Assembly: GCA_030263805.2 (NCBI GenBank)
Contig: CP136010.1
Location: 4,665,001 to 4,729,000 of the forward strand
Origin: Pseudomonas sp. FeN3W
GTDB taxonomy: Bacteria; Pseudomonadota; Gammaproteobacteria; Pseudomonadales; Pseudomonadaceae
DNA: 64,000 nt
Direction of reading: 5' to 3'
Shown: piece after piece, positions 35,402 to 43,973 of the stretch
Layout of the letters: each line of letters starts with the position of its first letter
Position numbering within the stretch: the stretch's first letter is position 1
Made by a program: the position numbers and the translations under genes
Notes under the pieces: model-generated
Database searches by the model: none
Told to the model about the DNA's origin: nothing
Seen by the model: the letters and a program-made list of their open reading frames with translations, nothing else

Positions 35402-36080
35402 TTACCGGGTTCTGATATTCGACTGGGACGGTACCTTGGTCGACTCGATCGGCCGTATTGTCGAGTCGATACATGTTGCGGCGCAAAATTGTGGCTTGCC
35501 GCAGCTCGATGATGCCTTGGTCAAAGGCATCATCGGGTTGGCGTTGCCGGAAGCGATTGGTGTGTTGTATCCGGCTCAGGCAGATGTCGCGCTGATCGAA
35601 GATTTCCGTCACTGCTACAGCGAGCATTATCTGTCTCTGGAGGCTCAGCCTTCAGCTCTTTATCCGGGGGTCGCCAAGGCATTAGCCGAGTTTCGTGATG
35701 CCGGGTATATGCTTGCTGTCGCGACTGGAAAGGGGCGTCGTGGTCTTGATCGTGTTTTGGCTGGGCAGGGTTGGGAAGGCTTCTTCGATATCACTCGTTG
35801 TTCGGACGAAACGGCGAGCAAGCCCGATCCACTGATGATTCATCAGATTCTTGCTCACTGCGGTGCGCGCCCGGAGCAGGCGCTGATGGTCGGTGATTCG
35901 GTGTTTGACCTGCAGATGGCTCATCGCGCGGGTGTGGATGGCGTGGCTGTCGCTTATGGTGCGCAACCGCTGCACATCCTGCAGCAGTGCAAGCCGCGCA
36001 CTGCAATCAATCATTTTTCGGAGCTTGGCGATTGGCTGCGCTCCTTGGCGGTTCCTGAGGTGAATGCAAATGTCGGATGA
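35394..36080 (+). CDS. HAD-family phosphatase (Gph/YieH-like)
   Basis: A 228-residue haloacid dehalogenase-type hydrolase. Motif I is FDWDGTLVDS with nucleophile Asp10 and Asp12; motif II Thr in ATGKGRRGLD; motif III Lys in ASKPDPLMI; motif IV MVGDSVFDLQMA. A C1 cap of helices (LEAQPSALYPGV) follows motif I, as in phosphoglycolate phosphatases. The substrate is not determined. GTG at 35394 is used because upstream residues belong to the rluC overlap; the start lies 8 bp inside rluC. The stop overlaps sppA. Confidence 0.88.
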   Translation: MSDYRVLIFDWDGTLVDSIGRIVESIHVAAQNCGLPQLDDALVKGIIGLALPEAIGVLYPAQADVALIEDFRHCYSEHYLSLEAQPSALYPGVAKALAEFRDAGYMLAVATGKGRRGLDRVLAGQGWEGFFDITRCSDETASKPDPLMIHQILAHCGARPEQALMVGDSVFDLQMAHRAGVDGVAVAYGAQPLHILQQCKPRTAINHFSELGDWLRSLAVPEVNANVG

Positions 36081-37053
36081 GTGGAACGCTCCGGTGGACG
36101 AATCCAAGGATGATCGTAATAGCTGGAAGCTACTGGAGAAGACGCTGCTTGCTGGGGTTCGGGAGCAGCGGCGCGCCAGGCGCTGGGGTATCTTCTTCAA
36201 GTTATTGACCTTCATTTACCTGTTCGGCGCGCTGGCATTGTTTTCCCCGGCGCTGCAGTTCGGTTCCAGCAAGGGCGCGGAGGGTAGTCACACTGCGGTG
36301 ATCAATGTGCGCGGCATGATCGCGGATGAAGAGCCTGCCAGTGCCGATAACGTGGTCGGCGCCTTGCGGGCGGCCTTCGAGGACACCAATACCAAGGGTG
36401 TGGTGTTGCGAATCAACAGCCCAGGTGGCAGTCCGGTGCAGTCGGGCTATATCTATGACGAAATCCGGCGTTTGCGCGGTGAATATCCGGCTATCAAGAT
36501 TTATGCGGTGATTACCGACCTGGGGGCTTCGGGTGCGTACTACATCGCTAGCGCCGCGGACGAAATTTATGCTGACAAGTCCAGCCTGGTGGGCTCGATC
36601 GGTGTAACCGCGGCTACCTTTGGTTTTGTCGAAACCATGGAAAAGCTCGGCGTCGAGCGGCGTGTCTATACGTCCGGTGAGCACAAGGCTTTCCTGGATC
36701 CGTTTCAGCCGGAAAAGCCTGAGGAAACTCAGTTCTGGCGAGGCGTGCTGGCTACCACTCATCAGCAGTTCATCGACAGCGTCAAGCGTGGTCGTGGCGA
36801 CCGCCTTCAGGAAGCGCAGCATCCGGAGTTGTTCTCAGGTCTGATCTGGTCTGGAGAGCAGGCGTTGGAGCTCGGGCTAATCGATGGTTTGGGAAGTACG
36901 GCTCACGTGGCGCGTGAGGTGATTGGTGAGCCCGAGCTAGTGGACTTCACGGTCAAGGAGTCGCCGCTGGATCGTTTTACCAAGAAGCTTGGTGCTGGCG
37001 TCGCCGAACGCTTGGCTGTTCTGGTTGGGGTGCAGGGGCCGGTGTTGCGATAG
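36070..37053 (+). CDS. sppA: Signal peptide peptidase SppA (short form)
   Basis: A 327-residue S49 protease anchored by one helix (LLTFIYLFGALALFSPAL, about 43-60) with its catalytic part in the periplasm. Nucleophile Ser154 in LGASGAYYIASAADEI and general-base Lys206 in GEHKAFLDPFQP form the Ser-Lys dyad. It cleaves leftover signal peptides in the membrane. It is half the length of the E. coli enzyme, as is usual for pseudomonads. A second ATG at 36064 would add two residues. It overlaps the HAD gene by 11 bp and ends 14 bp from convergent maf. Confidence 0.93.
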   Translation: MSDEWNAPVDESKDDRNSWKLLEKTLLAGVREQRRARRWGIFFKLLTFIYLFGALALFSPALQFGSSKGAEGSHTAVINVRGMIADEEPASADNVVGALRAAFEDTNTKGVVLRINSPGGSPVQSGYIYDEIRRLRGEYPAIKIYAVITDLGASGAYYIASAADEIYADKSSLVGSIGVTAATFGFVETMEKLGVERRVYTSGEHKAFLDPFQPEKPEETQFWRGVLATTHQQFIDSVKRGRGDRLQEAQHPELFSGLIWSGEQALELGLIDGLGSTAHVAREVIGEPELVDFTVKESPLDRFTKKLGAGVAERLAVLVGVQGPVLR

Positions 37054-37067
37054 CAGCCGGCTCGCGC

Positions 37068-37646
37068 TCACGGAACGTCGTAACCTTCGTTCAGTAGCAT
37101 GTCCACTAGGCTGATGAGCGGAAGGCCTACCAGGCTAGTGACGTCCTCGCCTTCGGTGGCGCGGAAAAGGCTGATGCCTAATCCTTCGGCCTTGAAGCTG
37201 CCCGCGCAATCGTAGGGTTGTTCGATCTTTAGATAGCGCTCGATTCGCGCTTCATCTAGTTCACGGAAGTGTACGGTGAATGGTACGCAGTCCGTCTGAG
37301 CTCTGCCTGTCGCGCTGTCGAAGAGCGCCAGCCCGGTCAGAAATCGGACGCTGTTGCCGCTGGCCGATTGCAGTTGCTGTTTTGCCCGCTCGTGCGTGTG
37401 CGGTTTGCCGATAATTTTCGAGTCCAGTACTGCAACCTGGTCGGAGCCGATAATCAGGTGATTCGGATACTGCTCGGCAAGCGCTCTGGCCTTCTGCTCG
37501 GCGAGTCGGGTTACGAGTTGCTCGGCGCTTTCTCCGGGTAGACTTGTTTCATCGATGTCCGGGGCACAGCTTTCGAACGGCAGCCGTAGCCGGGAGAGCA
37601 ATTCCTGTCGATAGGGTGAGCTGGATGCAAGCAGCAGGCGGCGCAT
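37068..37646 (-). CDS. Maf-like nucleotide pyrophosphatase (YceF type)
   Basis: A 192-residue Maf-family protein: LLLASSSPYRQELL, the TSLPGESAEQLVTRLAEQKA segment, catalytic Asp in IIGSDQVAVLDSKIIGKP, and the YceF-type ending GLPLISLVDMLLNEG. YceF-type Maf hydrolyses 7-methyl-GTP and keeps modified nucleotides out of RNA. AAGGAGGA lies 4 bases before the ATG. Divergent from yceD, as in P. aeruginosa PA2972. Confidence 0.94.
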   Translation of the reverse strand: MRRLLLASSSPYRQELLSRLRLPFESCAPDIDETSLPGESAEQLVTRLAEQKARALAEQYPNHLIIGSDQVAVLDSKIIGKPHTHERAKQQLQSASGNSVRFLTGLALFDSATGRAQTDCVPFTVHFRELDEARIERYLKIEQPYDCAGSFKAEGLGISLFRATEGEDVTSLVGLPLISLVDMLLNEGYDVP

Positions 37647-37711
37647 GATTCCTCCTTTATATATAGGTGCGAGATTGTATGCGTTGCGTCGTGAAGCCGG
37701 GCGGAATTCCT

Positions 37712-37740
37712 TTGACAGGCCGCGGGCGCGTCCCTAGAAT
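37712..37740 (+). promoter_or_regulatory. Strong promoter for yceD-rpmF-plsX
   Basis: A consensus TTGACA (37712-37717), 17-bp spacer, and TAGAAT (37735-37740). The start site is expected at about 37747, only 3 bases before the yceD ATG at 37750, so the first message is effectively leaderless. Confidence 0.8.
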
Positions 37741-37749
37741 GCCGCGCTT

Positions 37750-38277
37750 ATGTTGAAAGGACCGATACCACCGCACGTTGATCCGCGCAAGCTCGCCGAC
37801 CGAGCGGCCACCCTAACCGGTGAGCTGCAATTGTCGCAGCTGAAGCGGCTCGCCGATCCTCTTGAGGATGATCAGGGTGTGGTGCGCGCCAGTTTTTCCT
37901 TCGGGCGCGACGAGCAGCGTACTGTGGTTATCCGTAGTCAGCTCGACGTTGAAGTCAAAATGATTTGCCAGCGTTGTCTGGAGCCGGTTGTTCTGCCGAT
38001 TCACAGCGAGTGCGATTATGCGGTTGTGAATGAAGGGGCGAGCAGCCAGCACCTGCCCAAAGGGTATGACGTGCTGGAAGTGGGAGAGGATCCTCTGGAT
38101 CTGCTGGCGCTGGTCGAAGACGAGCTATTGCTCGCTCTGCCGATTGTTCCACTCCATGACCCTGAAATTTGCCAGCCGCCGGTTGGGCCAGATGAGCCTG
38201 AACCGAGTGAGGACGAGGTAACGCGGTCCAACCCGTTCAGCGTACTGGCGCAGTTAAAGCGTGACCCAAACGTTTAG
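37750..38277 (+). CDS. yceD: YceD family (DUF177) 23S rRNA accumulation protein
   Basis: A 175-residue DUF177 protein with the zinc-ribbon-like half site MICQRCLEPVVLPI and an acidic stretch (GEDPLDLLALVEDELLLALPIVP). In bacteria and plants this family is needed for 23S rRNA accumulation and is nearly always next to rpmF, as here (12-bp gap). The ATG at 37750 fits the family start MLKGPIPPHVDPRKLADR. It has no room for a Shine-Dalgarno within the predicted transcript. Confidence 0.93.
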   Translation: MLKGPIPPHVDPRKLADRAATLTGELQLSQLKRLADPLEDDQGVVRASFSFGRDEQRTVVIRSQLDVEVKMICQRCLEPVVLPIHSECDYAVVNEGASSQHLPKGYDVLEVGEDPLDLLALVEDELLLALPIVPLHDPEICQPPVGPDEPEPSEDEVTRSNPFSVLAQLKRDPNV

Positions 38278-38289
38278 GAGTTGATCCAA

Positions 38290-38472
38290 ATGGCTGTTCA
38301 GCAGAACAAAAAATCCCGTTCCGCCCGTGATATGCGTCGTTCCCATGACGCTCTCGAGCCGAACGCTCTGTCCGTGGAAAAGAGCACTGGTGAAGTCCAC
38401 CTGCGTCACCACGTATCCCCGGACGGTTTCTACCGTGGTCGCAAGGTGATCGACAAGGGCGCTGACGAGTAA
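38290..38472 (+). CDS. rpmF: 50S ribosomal protein L32
   Basis: A 60-residue L32: MAVQQNKKSRSARDMRRSHDAL is the invariant start and HHVSPDGFYRGRKVIDKG the end. No cysteines are present, so it is the zinc-free form, as in E. coli. TAGGAG is placed 8-9 bases before the ATG. plsX starts 3 bases after the stop, a coupling of ribosome and phospholipid genes conserved in proteobacteria. Confidence 0.98.
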   Translation: MAVQQNKKSRSARDMRRSHDALEPNALSVEKSTGEVHLRHHVSPDGFYRGRKVIDKGADE

Positions 38473-38475
38473 TCC

Positions 38476-39546
38476 TTGTCCGCTCCGGTCATCGCGATCG
38501 ATGCAATGGGTGGGGACTTCGGTCCCCACTGCATTGTTCCGGCCAGTCTGTCCTGTCTGGCTGAAAGCCCCTCGCTGCATCTGGTCCTCGTCGGCCAATC
38601 CTCCCTTCTCGAACAGCTTGTCGTCCAGCATTCTGGGGTCGATCGTTCGCGCCTGAAAATCGTCGATGCGCCTGAAGTCATCGGTATGGCTGAACGGCCG
38701 GCTCAGGCTTTGCGTGGCAAACCACGCTCTTCCATGCGCATAGCCCTCGAGCAGGTTCGCGACGGTAATGCCAATGCCTGTGTAAGCGCCGGTAATACCG
38801 GTGCGCTCATGGCATTGGCGCGCCAGGTTCTGAGAACGCTGCCAGGTATCGATCGACCGGCAATGGTGACAGCACTCCCTACGCAGGCTGACCCATGTCT
38901 GCTGCTGGATCTGGGTGCGAATGTCGACTGCCCGCCCGAGCAGCTTTTCCAGTTTGCTGTCATGGGAGCTGTGGCGGCCGAATCGCTGGGACGACAGCAG
39001 CCTAGGGTCGCGCTGCTGAATGTCGGTACCGAAGAGATCAAGGGCAATCAGCAGGTCAAGCAAGCTGCGCTGTTGTTGCAGCAGGCCTTTGATCTCAATT
39101 ATCAGGGCTTCATCGAGGGCGATGGGCTCTATCGCGGTGAAGCCGACGTGGTGGTGTGCGATGGCTTTGTAGGCAACATATTGCTCAAATCCAGCGAGGG
39201 CTTGGCTGGGATGTTGCTCGCCAGAGTCGAGTCTCTTTTCAAGCGTTCGCTTGGCGCGCGCATCGTCGGTGCTTTCGTATTGCCGTTTTTGCGCCGTCTG
39301 CGGGCGGATCTCAATCCGGCCCGGTACAACGGCGCGAGTTTTCTCGGGTTGCAGGGAATTGTCGTCAAGAGTCATGGTGGTGCGGGTGCGGACGGCTTCA
39401 AGGCCGCTATCGTGCGTGCCGCACAGGATGTCGAGCATGACCTTCCCGAGCAGCTGAGGAGCAGGCTGGGGCATTTTCTGCGGTCATCTCATCCGCACGA
39501 TGACGCGGATGATGTGACCGCGGGTAATAGCCAGCCATCCAACTGA
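38476..39546 (+). CDS. plsX: Phosphate acyltransferase PlsX
   Basis: A 356-residue enzyme making acyl-phosphate from acyl-ACP for phospholipid synthesis. The start VIAIDAMGGDFGPHCIVPA, followed by CVSAGNTGALMALA, LDLGANVDCPPEQLFQFA and VVCDGFVGNILLKSSEG, identifies the family. The initiation codon is TTG, 3 bases after rpmF; no ATG or GTG fits. Translation probably depends on ribosomes finishing rpmF. Confidence 0.96.
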   Translation: MSAPVIAIDAMGGDFGPHCIVPASLSCLAESPSLHLVLVGQSSLLEQLVVQHSGVDRSRLKIVDAPEVIGMAERPAQALRGKPRSSMRIALEQVRDGNANACVSAGNTGALMALARQVLRTLPGIDRPAMVTALPTQADPCLLLDLGANVDCPPEQLFQFAVMGAVAAESLGRQQPRVALLNVGTEEIKGNQQVKQAALLLQQAFDLNYQGFIEGDGLYRGEADVVVCDGFVGNILLKSSEGLAGMLLARVESLFKRSLGARIVGAFVLPFLRRLRADLNPARYNGASFLGLQGIVVKSHGGAGADGFKAAIVRAAQDVEHDLPEQLRSRLGHFLRSSHPHDDADDVTAGNSQPSN

Positions 39547-39608
39547 AATTCGCAGCGCCTGTCCCTGGCGTATTCTTCAGACGAACAGAACCACAAGAGA
39601 GTCGTTTC

Positions 39609-40547
39609 ATGTCCGCATCACTTGCTTTCGTCTTTCCCGGTCAGGGGTCTCAGTCCCTTGGCATGCTGGCCGAGCTGGGTGCCCAGCAAAGCGTGGTCGT
39701 CGATACTTTTGCCGAAGCGTCTTCGGCGCTCGGGTACGACCTCTGGGCGTTGACCCAGAGCGGTCCGGAAGAGCAGCTGAATCAGACCGACAAGACCCAG
39801 CCGGCGATTCTTGCCGCCTCCATCGCAATCTGGCGTTTGTGGCAGGCAGAAGGCGGCGCGCAGCCCGCATTTGTTGCAGGGCACAGCCTCGGTGAGTATT
39901 CCGCCCTGGTGGCGGCGGGTAGCCTGCCGTTCGCTGAAGCCGTCAAACTGGTTGAATTGCGTGGTCAATTGATGCAGCAGGCGGTGCCGGCCGGGAAGGG
40001 CGGCATGGCTGCCATTCTCGGGTTGGAAGATGCCGATGTATTGGCCGCCTGTGCCGAGGCCGCCCAGGGTGAAGTGGTCAGTGCGGTCAATTTCAACGCT
40101 CCGGGTCAGGTAGTGATTGCCGGCAGTGCGGCGGCGGTGGAGCGCGCGATCGAGGCGTGCAAGGCCAAAGGTGCCAAGCGTGCGATGGCCTTGCCGGTGA
40201 GTGTGCCCTCCCACTGCGATCTGATGCGTCCGGCTGCCGAGCGCTTCGCTTCTTCGGTAGAGTCGATCGAGTGGCAAGCGCCGCAGATTCCGTTGGTGCA
40301 GAACGTCAGCGCGGCAGTCGTTGCGGATCTGGACGTGCTCAAGCGTGATCTGCTGGCACAGCTCTATAGTCCGGTACGCTGGGTCGAGTCCATGGTCGTT
40401 CTGGGAGATCGCGGCGTCACCTCGCTGGTCGAGTGCGGGCCCGGCAAGGTTCTGTCGGGCCTCAACAAGCGCTGCGTCAAGGGCGTCAGCACCTACAATC
40501 TGGATACCCCCGAGGCCTTCGCGGCCGCTCGTGCCGCATTGGTTTGA
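39609..40547 (+). CDS. fabD: Malonyl-CoA:ACP transacylase FabD
   Basis: A 312-residue transferase loading malonate onto ACP for fatty acid elongation. Catalytic Ser93 is in GHSLGEYSAL; the His partner is in VPSHCDLM (about 201); FVFPGQGSQ at the N-terminus forms the oxyanion hole. A purine-rich AAGAGAG precedes the ATG by about 8 bases. It starts the fabD-fabG-acpP-fabF run in the standard order. Confidence 0.97.
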   Translation: MSASLAFVFPGQGSQSLGMLAELGAQQSVVVDTFAEASSALGYDLWALTQSGPEEQLNQTDKTQPAILAASIAIWRLWQAEGGAQPAFVAGHSLGEYSALVAAGSLPFAEAVKLVELRGQLMQQAVPAGKGGMAAILGLEDADVLAACAEAAQGEVVSAVNFNAPGQVVIAGSAAAVERAIEACKAKGAKRAMALPVSVPSHCDLMRPAAERFASSVESIEWQAPQIPLVQNVSAAVVADLDVLKRDLLAQLYSPVRWVESMVVLGDRGVTSLVECGPGKVLSGLNKRCVKGVSTYNLDTPEAFAAARAALV

Positions 40548-40561
40548 ACAAGGAGAATGCT

Positions 40562-41305
40562 ATGAATCTGCAAGGTAAGGTGGCGTTGGTAACCGGCGCG
40601 AGCCGCGGTATTGGCCAGGCCATTGCCCTTGAGCTGGGCCGCCAGGGTGCGATCGTTATCGGTACTGCAACCACGCCATCCGGCGCCGAACGCATTGCCG
40701 AGACGCTGAAGGAAAACGGTATCGAAGGCGCCGGCCTGGTGCTCGATGTTGGCAATGATGAATCTGTCAGCAGCACTCTGGAGCACATTCAGCAGCACCT
40801 CGGGCAGCCGGCAATTCTGGTCAACAATGCCGGCATTACCCGCGATAACCTGATGCTGCGCATGAAGGATGACGAGTGGCACGATGTCATCAACACCAAC
40901 CTGAACAGCCTGTATCGCCTTTCCAAGGCCGTGTTGCGCGGCATGACCAAGGCTCGCTGGGGTCGAATCATCAATATCGGTTCGGTGGTTGGTGCCATGG
41001 GCAACGCCGGACAGGTAAACTACGCGGCAGCCAAGGCCGGTCTGGAGGGTTTCAGTCGTGCATTGGCTCGTGAGGTCGGTTCTCGGGGTATCACGGTGAA
41101 TTCCGTGGCACCTGGTTTCATCGATACCGACATGACTCGCGAGTTGCCGGAAGCCCAGCGTGATGCGCTCGTGGGACAGATTCCCCTGGGACGTCTCGGT
41201 CAGGCCGAAGAAATTGCAAAGGTGGTTGCGTTTCTCGCTTCGGACGGCGCTGCCTACGTCACTGGTGCTACCGTTCCGGTGAATGGCGGCATGTACATGA
41301 GCTGA
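40562..41305 (+). CDS. fabG: 3-oxoacyl-ACP reductase FabG
   Basis: A 247-residue short-chain dehydrogenase that reduces 3-oxoacyl-ACP with NADPH. Cofactor motif TGASRGIGQA, NNAG motif, and catalytic Ser141, Tyr154 and Lys158 (YAAAK) are all in place. ATG at 40562 has AGGAG 8 bases upstream and starts MNLQGKVALVTGASRG; the upstream open frame runs over the end of fabD in another frame and is rejected. Confidence 0.97.
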   Translation: MNLQGKVALVTGASRGIGQAIALELGRQGAIVIGTATTPSGAERIAETLKENGIEGAGLVLDVGNDESVSSTLEHIQQHLGQPAILVNNAGITRDNLMLRMKDDEWHDVINTNLNSLYRLSKAVLRGMTKARWGRIINIGSVVGAMGNAGQVNYAAAKAGLEGFSRALAREVGSRGITVNSVAPGFIDTDMTRELPEAQRDALVGQIPLGRLGQAEEIAKVVAFLASDGAAYVTGATVPVNGGMYMS

Positions 41306-41355
41306 GTGTGACGCCCGAGGCAGGAGGACAGTCTTAGAGGCTGTCTTTAAATTAG

Positions 41356-41380
41356 CTATAAAACCACAGCTGGTTTATAG
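41356..41380. repeat. Palindrome upstream of acpP
   Basis: Arms CTATAAAACCA and TGGTTTATAG flank CAGC; the arms pair perfectly if one A is bulged out. It follows a smaller hairpin (GACAG with CTGTC, 41327-41345) after fabG. No T run follows on the plus strand. It may mark the fabG 3' end or be an operator for acpP, whose promoter lies 41 bases further on. Confidence 0.6.
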
Positions 41381-41421
41381 ACAGAAGGTTGAAGGCGGCG
41401 TCATGCTTGCCTGCTTCCAGC

Positions 41422-41449
41422 TTGAAATGCGGAAAACGCTTTCTATACA
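41422..41449 (+). promoter_or_regulatory. Predicted acpP promoter
   Basis: TTGAAA (41422-41427) and TATACA (41444-41449) with a 16-bp spacer, giving a start near 41456 and a leader of about 44 nt. ACP is among the most abundant proteins, so a separate promoter after fabG is expected. Confidence 0.5.
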
Positions 41450-41499
41450 CTACCGCGCAAACCAGCTGCCTGATTTTTCCATAGGAGTGAAAACAAGGT

Positions 41500-41736
41500 A
41501 TGAGCACCATCGAAGAACGCGTCAAGAAAATCGTTGCCGAGCAACTTGGCGTTAAAGAAGAGGAAGTAACCAACAGCGCTTCCTTCGTCGAAGACCTGGG
41601 TGCCGACTCTCTTGACACCGTTGAGCTGGTGATGGCTCTGGAAGAGGAATTCGAGACCGAGATCCCGGACGAGCAAGCTGAGAAGATCACCACCGTTCAG
41701 GAAGCCATCGATTACATCAACGCGCACGCGCAGTAA
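41500..41736 (+). CDS. acpP: Acyl carrier protein
   Basis: A 78-residue acidic ACP carrying the growing acyl chain on 4'-phosphopantetheine at Ser37 in [10 protein letters not shown]. Sequence and length match the standard AcpP ([20 protein letters not shown]). It lies between fabG and fabF with its own predicted promoter upstream and a strong terminator downstream, so it can be made in large excess over its neighbours. Confidence 0.98.
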
Positions 41737-41763
41737 GTTGTAATCTGCTTCAGAAACAGGAAC

Positions 41764-41803
41764 AGCCGCACTGCCTTTGAACGAGGTAGTGCGGCTTTTC
41801 TTT
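41764..41803 (+). terminator. Intrinsic terminator after acpP
   Basis: Arms AGCCGCACT and AGTGCGGCT (9 bp) with an inner extension, followed by TTTTCTTT, 28 bases after the acpP stop. fabF must be read through this or from a promoter between 41804 and 41890. Confidence 0.9.
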
Positions 41804-41910
41804 GAGAGGGATTCATCCAGGTCGCGGGGGCTCCATTGCACCCAAACCGGGGATCGTTCCTGTCTTGGCGGGAGTCGAGCCAAGTACGTTTAGGTATAGG
41901 AGTAATCGCT

Positions 41911-43155
41911 GTGTCGCGTAGACGCGTCGTAGTCACCGGGATGGGCATGCTATCGCCACTGGGTAACGATGTGCCAAGCAGCTGGCAGGGAATTCTCGCC
42001 GGCCGCAGTGGTATCGGCCTGATCGAACACATGGATCTTTCTGCCTATTCCACTCGTTTTGGCGGGTCGATCAAAGGCTTCGATGTCGAGCAGTATCTGC
42101 CGGCAAAAGAGGCGCGCAAGCTCGATCTCTTCATCCAGTACGGCCTTGCCGCGAGCTTCCAGGCGGTGCGTGATTCCGGGCTGGAGGTCACTGATGCCAA
42201 TCGGGAGCGCATCGGCGTCGCGATGGGCTCCGGTATCGGCGGCCTGACCAATATCGAAAACAGCTGCAAGGCACTGATCGAGCAAGGGCCGCGGCGTATT
42301 TCACCCTTCTTCGTGCCGGGCTCCATCATCAACATGGTGTCTGGTTTCCTGTCGATCCACCTGGGATTGCAGGGCCCCAACTATGCGATCGCTACCGCCT
42401 GTACCACGGGAACCCATTGCATAGGCATGGCCGCCCGTAACATTGCCTATGGCGAAGCGGATGTCATGGTCGCAGGTGGTTCCGAAATGGCTGCCAGTGG
42501 GCTTGGTATCGGTGGATTTGCGGCAGCGCGCGCATTGTCCACGCGCAACGATGATCCGGCCGCTGCGAGTAGGCCTTGGGACAAGGGGCGTGACGGTTTC
42601 GTCCTCTCCGATGGTGCCGGGGCACTGGTGCTCGAGGAGCTGGAGCATGCCAAGGCACGCGGCGCGCACATCTATGCCGAGCTGATTGGCTTCGGCATGA
42701 GCGCCGATGCGTTTCACATGACTTCGCCACCCGACGACGGCGCCGGTGCTGCGCGCTGCATCCGCAATGCGCTGAAGGACGCTCAGTTGAATGTCGAGCA
42801 GGTGCATTACATCAATGCACACGGTACCTCGACACCTGCTGGTGACAAGGCCGAGGCCGCTGCCATTCGCAGCGTGTTCGGCGATCACGCCTATGAGCTG
42901 TCGGTCAGTTCGACCAAATCCATGGTTGGCCACCTGCTGGGTGCGGCCGGTGCGGTGGAGGCGATCTTCAGCGTTCTGGCCATTCGTGATCAGGTGGCGC
43001 CGCCGACCATCAATCTGCACGAGCCGGATGAAGGCTGCGATCTCGACTTCGTTCCGCACGAGGCCAAACCCCGACCGATCGAAGTAGCGGTGTCCAACTC
43101 GTTCGGTTTCGGTGGAACCAACGGTTCGCTGGTATTCCGCCGGTTCGCCGAGTGA
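41911..43155 (+). CDS. fabF: 3-oxoacyl-ACP synthase II FabF
   Basis: A 414-residue condensing enzyme elongating acyl-ACP with malonyl-ACP. The Cys-His-His triad is Cys164 (ATACTTGTHC), His304 (INAHGTSTPAGD) and His341 (SMVGHLLGAAG). GTG at 41911 with TAGGAG 9 bases upstream gives the family start SRRRVVVTGMGMLSPLGND; the frame is open upstream but those residues do not fit. It overlaps pabC by 4 bp. Confidence 0.97.
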   Translation: MSRRRVVVTGMGMLSPLGNDVPSSWQGILAGRSGIGLIEHMDLSAYSTRFGGSIKGFDVEQYLPAKEARKLDLFIQYGLAASFQAVRDSGLEVTDANRERIGVAMGSGIGGLTNIENSCKALIEQGPRRISPFFVPGSIINMVSGFLSIHLGLQGPNYAIATACTTGTHCIGMAARNIAYGEADVMVAGGSEMAASGLGIGGFAAARALSTRNDDPAAASRPWDKGRDGFVLSDGAGALVLEELEHAKARGAHIYAELIGFGMSADAFHMTSPPDDGAGAARCIRNALKDAQLNVEQVHYINAHGTSTPAGDKAEAAAIRSVFGDHAYELSVSSTKSMVGHLLGAAGAVEAIFSVLAIRDQVAPPTINLHEPDEGCDLDFVPHEAKPRPIEVAVSNSFGFGGTNGSLVFRRFAE

Positions 43156-43973
43156 TATTGAGCTGGCTGAACGGGGAGCCCTGTGAAGGGCTGCCCGTTC
43201 ATGATCGAGGACTGGCCTACGGCGATGGGCTGTTCGAGACGATTCGTGTCGCTGGCGGCCACGCGCGCCTGATCGAGCGGCATCTGCAGCGCTTGCAGGA
43301 TGGATGCGAGCGCCTCGCCATTCCTGTCGATGCCAATCTGCTGCACAAAGAACTGACGCGCTTCTGCCAGGCACTGGGGCAGGGCGTCGCCAAGCTCATC
43401 GTCACGCGTGGTACCGGGCAGCGCGGTTATGCGCTGCCGCAGCCCTGCCAGCCGTCGCGTCTGCTGTTAGGTTCATCCCCTCCCGCTTATCCACCACAGC
43501 ACGCTGAGTCTGGCATCAGGATGTTTCCCTGTGAGACCCGGCTTGCCGAGCAACCGCGTCTTGCAGGTCTCAAGCATCTGAATCGTCTGGAGCAGGTGCT
43601 GGCACGTGCCGAGTGGCATGATCCGGCCTGCGCCGAAGGGCTTATGCGCGACATGTCCGGCCGTGTGGTCGAAGGTGTTTTCAGCAATCTGTTCATCGTG
43701 GAAGCCGGCAAACTGCGTACCGCGCCGCTGACTCGTTGCGGAGTCGCCGGGGTCATGCGTGCGGAGATCATTGCGCGCGCATCGCAGCATGGGCTTCCGG
43801 TCGTGGTCGACGACATCAGCTATGCCGAGTTCGTGCAGGCCGATGAAGTATTCCTCTGCAACAGCCTCTACGGTATCTGGCCCGTGACCGCTTTGGCTGA
43901 GTGCGTCTGGCCCGTCGGTCCGCTGACCCGTAAACTGCAGTCCGTTGTCGCCGACCTGTTGAGTGATTCGTGA
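43152..43973 (+). CDS. pabC: Aminodeoxychorismate lyase PabC
   Basis: A 273-residue class IV PLP enzyme that releases pyruvate from 4-amino-4-deoxychorismate to give p-aminobenzoate for folate. Seen: VHDRGLAYGDGLFETIRV, PLP Lys in GLKHLNRLEQVLARAEW, and EGVFSNLFIVEAGKL. The start used is GTG overlapping the fabF stop by 4 bp; a TTG at 43158 is possible. The fabF-pabC-mltG-tmk-holB order is conserved in gammaproteobacteria. Confidence 0.94.
   Translation: MILSWLNGEPCEGLPVHDRGLAYGDGLFETIRVAGGHARLIERHLQRLQDGCERLAIPVDANLLHKELTRFCQALGQGVAKLIVTRGTGQRGYALPQPCQPSRLLLGSSPPAYPPQHAESGIRMFPCETRLAEQPRLAGLKHLNRLEQVLARAEWHDPACAEGLMRDMSGRVVEGVFSNLFIVEAGKLRTAPLTRCGVAGVMRAEIIARASQHGLPVVVDDISYAEFVQADEVFLCNSLYGIWPVTALAECVWPVGPLTRKLQSVVADLLSDS

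Noticed and set aside
41737..41763. Regulatory RNA directly after acpP
   Set aside because: Only a short spacer before a standard terminator.
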